From assembly GCF_009883635.2 (NCBI RefSeq), contig NZ_CP026115.2, positions 4,588,001 through 4,652,000 of the forward strand: a stretch of 64,000 nucleotides of DNA, written 5' to 3'. Origin of the DNA: Pseudomonas putida. GTDB taxonomy: Bacteria > Pseudomonadota > Gammaproteobacteria > Pseudomonadales > Pseudomonadaceae. Shown in pieces: positions 8,735 to 14,428 of this stretch. The notes below the pieces were generated by a model. That model did not search any database. It saw nothing but the letters and a program-made list of their open reading frames with translations, and was not told the origin of the DNA. Both the position numbers and the translations under genes were made by a program. Within the stretch, counting starts at the first letter, position 1; each line of letters starts with the position of its first letter.

Positions 8735-9690
8735 AAGGCCTGTTGTGCAGCCTGCTGCTGTTGCCAGCCGGTTCGGCCTGGGCGCTGTGCTCGTCGGTGG
8801 CAACCCAGCCAGCGGGATTCGGCACGGTCAACTCGACCCTGGTGCGTACCACGGTACAGAGCGCTTCAAGCACCAATTCCGGCTTGCAGTGCACCGGCTC
8901 GCTATTGAGCCTGCTCAGCTCCAACGACCACTTCTACGCCACCATCACATCCACCACCAGTGGATTGGTCGGCCCTACAGGCGACGTGATTCCATACACC
9001 CTGTACGCCGACAACAGCACCAGCTATCCGATCACCCGCGGCGTTGCCTTTGACTTCGCGCGCAATGGCATCCTCGATCTGCTGGGGTTGCTCAATGGCA
9101 CTACACCCAAATCCGTGCCGCTGTACATGAAGACCCAGATTGGCAGCAATGTCGCCGCGGGTGTGTATCAGGAGACCCTGACCATCGCCTGGAGCTGGGA
9201 CTACTGCTCCGGGATCGGAATTGGCAGCATCTGCCTGGGGCGTGACATAGGCGCCGGCAGCCGGACATTGAACGTTAGCCTGACCGTGAGCAACGACTGC
9301 CAGATCACCACGCCCAACATCAGCTTCGGCAGCGCGCCGGTGGTGGCCGGGTTTGGCACGGTAAGCCAGAGCGTGAACCTGTCGTGCACCAAGGGCAGTG
9401 CCTACACGGTGGGCTTGAATGATGGGGAGAATGTGTCGGGTGGGCGGCGGCGGATGAAGTCCACGGCCGGCAACTACCTGGCCTATGACATCTTCAAGAG
9501 CGCAGGCACCGTGCGCTGGGGCTCGCTGACCACGGCCCGGCGCTCCAGCAGCGATGCCGACGTGAACCCCGGAAACGGGACCGGGACCGGGAGCCAGGTG
9601 TTCAACTACAACGCCAAGGTCTATACCGACCAAGCGACACCACCGGCGGCGAGTTACCTCGACAATGTGATTCTGGATGTGCAGTTCTGA
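8731..9690 (+). CDS. Two-domain SCPU tip protein (CsuE-like)
   Basis: The last gene of the pilus operon. The ATG at 8731 overlaps the usher stop by ATGA and gives 319 residues; an in-frame ATG two codons earlier (8725) is possible. A signal peptide ends SAWA. Two SCPU-type units follow: residues about 20-160 (VIPYTLYAD, VPLYMKTQIG) and about 180-319 (VSNDCQITTPNISFGSAPV, VGLNDGEN, LAYDIFKS, VILDVQF). Two-domain subunits are the tip adhesins of Csu-type pili, with an N-terminal binding domain and a C-terminal pilin domain. The binding target is unknown. Confidence 0.9.
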   Translation: MKGLLCSLLLLPAGSAWALCSSVATQPAGFGTVNSTLVRTTVQSASSTNSGLQCTGSLLSLLSSNDHFYATITSTTSGLVGPTGDVIPYTLYADNSTSYPITRGVAFDFARNGILDLLGLLNGTTPKSVPLYMKTQIGSNVAAGVYQETLTIAWSWDYCSGIGIGSICLGRDIGAGSRTLNVSLTVSNDCQITTPNISFGSAPVVAGFGTVSQSVNLSCTKGSAYTVGLNDGENVSGGRRRMKSTAGNYLAYDIFKSAGTVRWGSLTTARRSSSDADVNPGNGTGTGSQVFNYNAKVYTDQATPPAASYLDNVILDVQF

Positions 9691-9707
9691 GGGGGCAGTC
9701 CTGTGCT

Positions 9708-9790
9708 GGCCTCTTCGCGGGACAAGCCCGCTCCTACAAGAGCAGCGCTGCGCGGTCCCTGTAGGAGCGGGCTTGCCCCGCGAAGAGGCC
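9708..9790. repeat. REP pair in inverted orientation
   Basis: Two copies of the P. putida-type REP palindrome face each other. The left copy reads GGCCTCTTCGCGGGACAAG and continues to GCTCCTACA; the right copy is its reverse complement. Together they can fold into a long hairpin between the pilus operon and the convergent carboxypeptidase gene, so they may serve as a bidirectional transcription stop. The same family recurs at 30283-30360 and 38027-38109. Confidence 0.9.
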
Positions 9791-9798
9791 GAACCTGC

Positions 9799-10947
9799 TC
9801 AGCGCAGATCGTCGACCACTTTCAACAGGGTCTCCAGCACCGCCCCGGCCAACGCCTTGGACCGTGCCCCTGACCACTGGGCCACCGGCTCCGGCGCATC
9901 GTCATGGTCCTTGAACGGCATCTCCAGGGTCAGCGACAGGCAGTCATGGGCCATCCCCACCGCATTGCACGCCAGCGTGGTGTTCGCCTGGCCCGGTTCG
10001 TCCCGCGTGTAGCCATGCACCGTCTGGAAGTCTTTGGTCACGCTGCACAAGGTCGTGCGGAACTGCTCCTCCAGCTTGGCCAGCCGCGGCGTGTACCCTG
10101 GGTTGCCCTCACAGGCCGCCGTGAACACATGGGGAATTTCCTCGTCCCCATGCACATCGATGAACGCATCCACCCCGTATTGCTTCATCTGCGCCTGGGC
10201 GAAGAACACCTCCGGGCTGAACTCGACACTGGCATCCTGCCAGGCCCGGTTCAGGTCCTTGCCCTTGAAGTTGGTGCGCAGGTGGCCGAGGAAGGCGCCG
10301 TCCGGGTTCATATTCGGGATCAGGTACAGGTCGGCCTTTTCCAGCAGTTTCTGAACGGTTGGGTCATTGGCTTGCAACCGGTCGATCACCCCTTCCATGA
10401 ACCACTCGGCCATGTGCTCGCCCGGGTGCTGCTGGGCAATCAGCCACAGCTTGCGCTTGCCCGCCGCGCCATCGCCTGCGCGCAGCAGCGGGATGTCCCG
10501 GCCTTGCACGCTGCGGCCGTGGGCCAGCAGCTCGACGCCAGGGATCTGCTGGGCGCGTTCGATCAGCTGGTTGTGGCGGGCGCGCGGGTAAGGCTCGAAG
10601 TAGGCGAACCAGACCTGCTCATGCTCGGCCTTGAGCTCGAACGACAGCGCCTTGCCATCGAACTGGCTCGGCACGCGGAACCAGGTCTGCTGGTCGTAGG
10701 AGGCCACGGCGTTGTAGCCGCTCCAGGCGTTCTTGTAGGAAGACTCACTGGCGTTGTCCAGGCTGAAGCGATGGACCTGACCCGGGGTGAGGCCGCTGAC
10801 CTTGAAATGGAACCACTGGAAGTGGCCGCTGTTTGTGTCCGGGCGGATGGCCAGGTGTACCTGGTCCGGGTTGCTGGCATCCAGCACCTGGATGTTGCCG
10901 GAATCGAAATCGCAGTCGATTTGCAGGGGGGACAGCGTCACGGTCAT
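9799..10947 (-). CDS. M14-family zinc carboxypeptidase, cytosolic carboxypeptidase-like
   Basis: A 382-residue protein without a signal peptide. The N-terminal 130 residues form the beta-sandwich found in cytosolic carboxypeptidases (WFHFKVSGL, NAWSGYNAVASYD, WFRVPSQFDG). The C-terminal domain is M14 peptidase: zinc ligands His174 and Glu177 in HPGEH and His266 in IDVHGDEE, substrate-binding PNMNPDG and DLNRAW, and a late catalytic-type Glu in LTLEMPF. Eukaryotic homologues trim glutamates from tubulin; the bacterial substrate is not known. The ATG has an AAGGAG ribosome site. It is convergent with the pilus operon and divergent from the MFS gene, so its context gives no functional clue. Confidence 0.9.
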   Translation of the reverse strand: MTVTLSPLQIDCDFDSGNIQVLDASNPDQVHLAIRPDTNSGHFQWFHFKVSGLTPGQVHRFSLDNASESSYKNAWSGYNAVASYDQQTWFRVPSQFDGKALSFELKAEHEQVWFAYFEPYPRARHNQLIERAQQIPGVELLAHGRSVQGRDIPLLRAGDGAAGKRKLWLIAQQHPGEHMAEWFMEGVIDRLQANDPTVQKLLEKADLYLIPNMNPDGAFLGHLRTNFKGKDLNRAWQDASVEFSPEVFFAQAQMKQYGVDAFIDVHGDEEIPHVFTAACEGNPGYTPRLAKLEEQFRTTLCSVTKDFQTVHGYTRDEPGQANTTLACNAVGMAHDCLSLTLEMPFKDHDDAPEPVAQWSGARSKALAGAVLETLLKVVDDLR

Positions 10948-11143
10948 GGGCGGGCTCCTTGGGATTTGTTGTGGGGGTACTGTACACCGCTTGAGAGGAG
11001 CGTGTGCGGGTGAGTATCAGGCTCACGAAACTGGGGTGGTGGAAGTTTCCTACAGATATTTAGGGATATTCGCTCTGTATTTTGCCTTGTGCATCTTGCT
11101 CGAATACATCTCAGCTACTCCGTTTGAATTGAGGGTTGGCTAT

Positions 11144-12358
11144 ATGAATAGGCGAGACGCTTCGCAGTCCACTAGTTGTTATGGTTTATTGCTCCTCCTC
11201 ATCAGTCTCTTGGGTGTATTCCCGCTAGATGTCATTTTGCCCTCTGTACCTTTGTTGGCCCAGGACTTTGGTGTTGATGCACAGTACATTGCGTACTCGA
11301 TCAGCCTGTTCGCTATCGGTGTGGCCATTTCGCAAACCATCATCGGTCCGCTTTCTGACTGGATGGGACGAAAGCGACTGCTGATTGCTGGTCTGGTGGT
11401 TTCCGTTGTGGGGGCGATGGGATGCATCTTCGCAACCAGTTACGAAGGCTTCATGGTCTTTCGTTTATTACAGGCGGTGGGCTGCGGGTGCTTCGTGCTC
11501 AGCCAGGCTTTGGTGCAGGATAAGTTCAATGGTCATCAGCGCAATGCGATGCGTATCCTCATGACCAGCGCAAGTGGTGTATTTATTTCTTTGTCGCCTC
11601 TTGCAGGTAGCGTGCTCCAGCAGTATCTCGGGTGGGCAGGCAGCTTTCAGGTGTTTGTGGTGCTAGCCGTTGTTGTGCTGGTGCTTGCCTTGAAGTTATT
11701 GCAAGAGAAACCGACATCACCTGGCAGTGCAGGTGTATTGAGCAGTTATCAGGTTTTGCTCAAGGACCGCCCGTTTCTCATAAGCTCGCTATTTTCTTGC
11801 TTGGCGTTCGCTTGCCATTTTTCATTTGTGGTCGTCTCCCCATTGTTGCTCATCGAGCAACTTGGCCTGACGGAGTTCGCCTTCTCCATGGTCTTTCTCG
11901 GGTATGGGCTGGCTTACCTGATCGGCGGCTTCATTGCCAGTTGGCTGAATTGCCGCATCGCGATGCATGTGCTGGTGGTTTGGGGATTCGCACTCATCGG
12001 TCTGGCTGGGCTTGCTCTTTGCCTGGTTGTCACCCTGCATGAGCTTGGGGTTTTCAGCCTTCTGCTTCCATTGGTGCTGTGCACCATCGGTACAACCATT
12101 GTGCGGCCAGCTGCAACCAGCCATGCGCTGGGGTTACATCCGCAGCGTGCAGGTGCTGCGGCCTCGCTCAACAATACGATGCTGTTTGCATTCGGAGGGG
12201 GCGCCAGCATGCTGGTGGCATCTATGAGGAGCAGCTTGCCGATGAGCCTGGCGCTGGGCTTTATCGCCTGCAGCCTTGCGGGCTGGTACTTGACTATCTA
12301 TCTGAAAGGTCTGGAGCAGAGCCAGCTGGTTCGTGACTCAGGCCCAATACCCAAATAA
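11144..12358 (+). CDS. MFS drug-efflux-type transporter (Bcr/CflA family)
   Basis: A 404-residue integral membrane protein with about twelve hydrophobic segments. The family loop motif between helices 2 and 3 is GPLSDWMGRKRLLIAG, and the first helix carries the DHA1 phrase LDVILPSVPLLAQDFG. This fits Bcr/CflA proton-driven exporters of drugs or small metabolites. The ATG at 11144 has a GAGGG ribosome site 8 bases upstream; a longer open frame upstream of it overlaps the divergent carboxypeptidase and is rejected. The region is visibly richer in A/T than its neighbours and uses more TTT/ATT-type codons, suggesting later acquisition. Its 3' end overlaps the convergent sigma4/FecR-like gene by 21 bases. 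The substrate is not predictable. Confidence 0.88.
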   Translation: MNRRDASQSTSCYGLLLLLISLLGVFPLDVILPSVPLLAQDFGVDAQYIAYSISLFAIGVAISQTIIGPLSDWMGRKRLLIAGLVVSVVGAMGCIFATSYEGFMVFRLLQAVGCGCFVLSQALVQDKFNGHQRNAMRILMTSASGVFISLSPLAGSVLQQYLGWAGSFQVFVVLAVVVLVLALKLLQEKPTSPGSAGVLSSYQVLLKDRPFLISSLFSCLAFACHFSFVVVSPLLLIEQLGLTEFAFSMVFLGYGLAYLIGGFIASWLNCRIAMHVLVVWGFALIGLAGLALCLVVTLHELGVFSLLLPLVLCTIGTTIVRPAATSHALGLHPQRAGAAASLNNTMLFAFGGGASMLVASMRSSLPMSLALGFIACSLAGWYLTIYLKGLEQSQLVRDSGPIPK

Positions 12359-12853
12359 CAGTAGCGCAGCCAGGCCCAAACCAACCGCCACCGAACACCC
12401 ACCTACCGAAATCGCTGCACGCCCTTGCCGGTACCAGCCATCCTGCCCCAGCTCCCGCGCCGGAGCGAGCAGGCTGCGCCAGCGCAGTTCGGTGTCATGA
12501 AACGCTTGCAGGTGCGCAGGTGCCGCATCCAGCCAGCGGCGAAAATCGATGCGCTCGCACGATGTCACGTCAGGGCTCTGCAGCCGCACATACCATTGCC
12601 CGGCCACACTGGCCAGCGCATCCCCGCGCGGTTGTACCACCTGCAGGGCCTGGTTCATGTTGCGTTCGATGCTGAGCAGCGGGAGGTCGAGGCGTTTGGC
12701 GATGCTGGCAAAGTCCAGCTGATCGAGGCGGTTGAGCAGGAACACTTGCTGCACGCGGCGGGGCAGGCGCTTGAGTGCGAACAGCAGCTCAGTCTCGGCA
12801 GCATGTCCGCTGGACGACGTGGGGTGCTCAAGGGGCAGCAGCAGACGGCTCAT
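12338..12853 (-). CDS. Chimeric sigma70-region-4 / FecR N-terminal (DUF4880) membrane protein
   Basis: A 171-residue protein with an unusual layout. Residues about 21-72 look like sigma70 region 4 of ECF factors (LKRLPRRVQQVFLLNRLDQL, then ASIAKRLDL and SIERNMNQAL). Residues about 84-132 resemble the DUF4880 cytoplasmic domain of FecR-type anti-sigma regulators (WYVRLQSPDVTSCERIDFRR, WLDAAPAHLQAFHDTELRW). Residues 148-168 form a single membrane helix, after which the protein ends. Sigma region 2, needed for promoter melting, is absent, and so is the periplasmic FecR domain. It has an AAGGAG ribosome site 7 bases before the ATG. A Fur-like box lies 67-81 bases upstream. It looks like a shrunken fusion of a fecI-fecR pair, possibly retained as a sigma or RNA polymerase modulator; the function is unknown. 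Confidence 0.75.
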   Translation of the reverse strand: MSRLLLPLEHPTSSSGHAAETELLFALKRLPRRVQQVFLLNRLDQLDFASIAKRLDLPLLSIERNMNQALQVVQPRGDALASVAGQWYVRLQSPDVTSCERIDFRRWLDAAPAHLQAFHDTELRWRSLLAPARELGQDGWYRQGRAAISVGGCSVAVGLGLAALLLFGYWA

Positions 12854-12919
12854 GGACAGCTCCTTGCTCGGGATAGGGGTGGGGGCATCGTCCTTGATGC
12901 AGAAACAGCGTAGTAAAAA

Positions 12920-12934
12920 CGAGATTGATTCTCA
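12920..12934 (-). promoter_or_regulatory. Probable Fur box upstream of the sigma4/DUF4880 chimera
   Basis: Read on the minus strand, TGAGAATCAATCTCG has the 7-1-7 layout of Pseudomonas Fur sites (ideal arms TGAGAAT/ATTCTCA; five of seven right-arm bases agree). It overlaps a possible promoter with TTGAGA and, 17 bases further, TACGCT. Iron repression of the downstream chimera is inferred. Confidence 0.55.
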
Positions 12935-13031
12935 AGTGCTGATTCCGCAAAGATTTGTAATGAGCATTCACGCTCTGAAACACTTTTGCTATCATGCGCG
13001 CCATCAACGATCTTCATTAGCCTGAAGAGCC

Positions 13032-13143
13032 AAAAAAAATGACCCGGCAAAAAGCCGGGTCAAAAACCGTGATTAGCCTGATGAGGAGATAATCTGGAGC
13101 GACCTAAGCTCCGGGTTATCCAGCAGATCTTGCGATCAGCTGA
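13032..13143 (-). ncRNA. prrF: PrrF-type iron-responsive small RNA
   Basis: Read on the minus strand, this stretch contains the highly conserved PrrF core CTCATCAGGCTAATCACGG, followed by TTTTTGACCCGGC and a strong intrinsic terminator, as I recall it from Pseudomonas PrrF1/PrrF2. The predicted length is about 110 bases, matching the family. The 5' end is estimated 6 to 8 bases after a TATTAT box at 13149-13154; a TTGACT box at 13171-13176 lies 16 bases further upstream. A Fur box covers the promoter. PrrF RNAs are made under iron starvation and, with Hfq, repress mRNAs of iron-rich proteins through the conserved core. The exact 5' end is inferred. Confidence 0.9.
13040..13062 (-). terminator. 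Intrinsic terminator of prrF
   Basis: A perfect 9-bp stem, TGACCCGGC / GCCGGGTCA, with a 5-base loop. On the minus strand it is followed directly by eight T residues. It is the best-formed Rho-independent terminator in the window. Confidence 0.95.
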
Positions 13144-13148
13144 GTGCA

Positions 13149-13176
13149 ATAATAATCGTTATCATTTGCCAGTCAA
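13149..13176 (-). promoter_or_regulatory. prrF promoter with overlapping Fur box
   Basis: On the minus strand a -35 box TTGACT (13176-13171) and a -10 box TATTAT (13154-13149) are separated by 16 bases. The spacer and -10 box are covered by AATGATAACGATTATTATT, a good match to the A/T-rich inverted Fur site GATAATGATAATCATTATC. Binding by Fur would block transcription in iron-replete cells. Confidence 0.82.
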
Positions 13177-13192
13177 ATGATTTTTCACTTAT

Positions 13193-13213
13193 CCGGTAAA
13201 AAAGTTTTACCGG
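13193..13213. other. Perfect hairpin upstream of prrF
   Basis: CCGGTAAAA and TTTTACCGG form a perfect 9-bp inverted repeat around AAG. It lies between the prrF promoter and the end of the DUF6124-like gene. There is no T-run after it on either strand, although the minus-strand loop side contains six Ts. It could be a weak terminator for the DUF6124-like gene or a protein-binding site. Confidence 0.5.
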
Positions 13214-13299
13214 TGCGCTTCCTCGTCCCGGCAATCGGGGCCTTTCGCCGGTGCCTTTCCTGGCTAGCTGGCCATCACGTTTCTCCCTTCTTCTTGTGC

Positions 13300-13611
13300 C
13301 TACAGCCCGTTTTGCAGGGCCCGCCTGTGCTCTAGCAGTGCCCTGGCCATGTCGATCATGTGCATCAGCGCGAACGTCAGCTCGCGGGTGCTGCCTTCCT
13401 GATGGGTGGCGGTTTCATGGGCGGTGGCGGCGGCACAGCGGAGCAATTCGATGGCGTGGTCCTGGGCCTGTTCGGCGGTGACGCCTTCGTGCAGGGTCCA
13501 GATCCGGTTGTGCGCGCTGGGGCGCGTGGGGTTGGGGTTCAGGTAGTAATCGAGGGCGCGGCGGGCCGCTTCGCTGTCGAGATCTGTTACGTCGTTTTTC
13601 GTTGGTTTCAT
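13300..13611 (-). CDS. DUF6124-like small protein
   Basis: A 103-residue protein from the ATG at 13611; an upstream extension to 13641 is less likely. It begins MKPTKNDVTDLDSEAARRAL followed by DYYLNPNP. This resembles the Pseudomonas family DUF6124, which shares the RALDYYL phrase, a following helical bundle region (HAIELLRCAAATAHETA) and a helical tail (LTFALMHMIDMARALLEHR). The function of that family is unknown. It is mostly alpha-helical, soluble, and has no signal peptide. It is divergent from the S24-type repressor and shares an operator-like intergenic region with it, so the repressor may control it. Family assignment is from recall of the motif. Confidence 0.7.
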   Translation of the reverse strand: MKPTKNDVTDLDSEAARRALDYYLNPNPTRPSAHNRIWTLHEGVTAEQAQDHAIELLRCAAATAHETATHQEGSTRELTFALMHMIDMARALLEHRRALQNGL

Positions 13612-13674
13612 CGCGATACCTGCTGAGTTCCTTTCCAACACAATGAATCCACAGGGTAGGTCAATCTGTACTAT

Positions 13675-13692
13675 TTATCTTGATTGAGATAA
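13675..13692. promoter_or_regulatory. Operator-like inverted repeat between DUF6124-like gene and repressor
   Basis: TTATCTTGATTGAGATAA has perfect 6-base arms around a 6-base centre. Its position between two divergent genes, one of which encodes an HTH repressor, makes it a candidate binding site. No experimental motif is known to me for this regulator. Confidence 0.4.
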
Positions 13693-13716
13693 TTCAGGAT
13701 GTGTATTGAAGCGGCT

Positions 13717-13731
13717 AATACAGTCCGTATT
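13717..13731. promoter_or_regulatory. Second operator-like inverted repeat at the repressor promoter
   Basis: AATACAGTCCGTATT is a near-perfect palindrome (12 of 14 arm bases pair). It overlaps a possible promoter for the repressor gene, TTGAAG at 13706 and TATTGT at 13728 with 16 bases between. It lies 10 bases before the preferred ATG, suggesting autoregulation. Confidence 0.4.
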
Positions 13732-13741
13732 GTTTGCGCTC

Positions 13742-14395
13742 ATGGAAAACTGGAACGCATTTCTCAAGCGCTACAAGCGCGAACACAACCTCAGCCAGCT
13801 AAAGCTTGCGGAGCGCCTGGCCATGACCCAAGGCGGCGTCGGCCACTGGCTGCGCGGAACCCGACGGCCGACGCTGGCGACCATCAATGAAAAGCTGGAC
13901 AAGCTCGGGCTGGTGTATCTGGAGGCCCAGGTGATGGTGGTGGAGCGCGACATGGTGCGCGAACCTCAGGCTGCCTATGCTGCCGAGAGGCCTTTGTCAG
14001 CAGAGGCGTTGCGCTATGCGAGTTTTCGTTTCCCGGTGCTGACGTGGGCAGATCTGCAGGGGCCATTACCAGAGACCAGCGAAATCAGCGAGCAGACCGA
14101 CTATATGCCGGCGGGTAATGCTTTCTGGCTGGCGGTGGAAAACGATTCGATGAATGCGGCCAGTGGCAAGAGTGTGCCGGAGGGTATGCGCATCTTGGTT
14201 GATACCGGGCTGCCGGCGGAGCCGGGCAGGTTGGTCATTGCTCGTCAGCCTGGGCGCTCGGCGGTTCTGAGGCAATTGATCGAGGAGGGCGGGGAGCGCA
14301 TGTTGAAGCCGCTCAATACCCGTTATCCGACGGTCTTGTGCGAGGAATGCTGCGAGTTTCTCGGGGTGGTCGTGCGGGTGCACGGGACCTTCTAG
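13742..14395 (+). CDS. HTH-S24 family phage-repressor-like regulator
   Basis: A 217-residue regulator of the lambda-CI/P22-C2/PrtR type. The N-terminal HTH (residues about 5-60) reads FLKRYKREHNLSQLKLAERL then TQGGVGHWLRGTRRP. The C-terminal half is an S24 domain with the catalytic-type Ser136 in ENDSMN. The expected catalytic Lys, about 41 residues later in the FKKL phrase of phage repressors, is Arg177 here (VLRQLIEEGG). No Ala-Gly cleavage pair is evident, so SOS-triggered self-cleavage is doubtful. The ATG at 13742 has no ribosome site but lies just after a possible promoter, so a leaderless mRNA is possible. A TTG at 13706 with AGGA upstream would add 12 residues. No other phage genes are nearby. 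Confidence 0.85.
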   Translation: MENWNAFLKRYKREHNLSQLKLAERLAMTQGGVGHWLRGTRRPTLATINEKLDKLGLVYLEAQVMVVERDMVREPQAAYAAERPLSAEALRYASFRFPVLTWADLQGPLPETSEISEQTDYMPAGNAFWLAVENDSMNAASGKSVPEGMRILVDTGLPAEPGRLVIARQPGRSAVLRQLIEEGGERMLKPLNTRYPTVLCEECCEFLGVVVRVHGTF

Positions 14396-14401
14396 ATTGT
14401 T

Positions 14402-14420
14402 GGGGCCGCACAGCGGCCCC
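14402..14420. terminator. Convergent hairpin between repressor and liuD
   Basis: GGGGCCGC and GCGGCCCC form a perfect 8-bp stem around ACA. It lies exactly between the stops of two convergent genes, so it probably ends transcripts from both sides. There is no clear T-run. Confidence 0.55.
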
Positions 14421-14428
14421 TGTATGCC

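Noticed and set aside
10787..11143. Upstream extension of the MFS gene
   Set aside because: It would overlap the divergent carboxypeptidase start and lacks a signal. The ATG at 11144 has a proper ribosome site and starts the normal first helix.
13742..14395. The S24-type repressor as evidence of a prophage
   Set aside because: No integrase, structural, lysis or replication genes are within reach, so it is treated as a stand-alone regulator.
14402..14420. GGGGCCGC hairpin as a regulatory operator
   Set aside because: Its location between two convergent stop codons is better explained as a transcription end.
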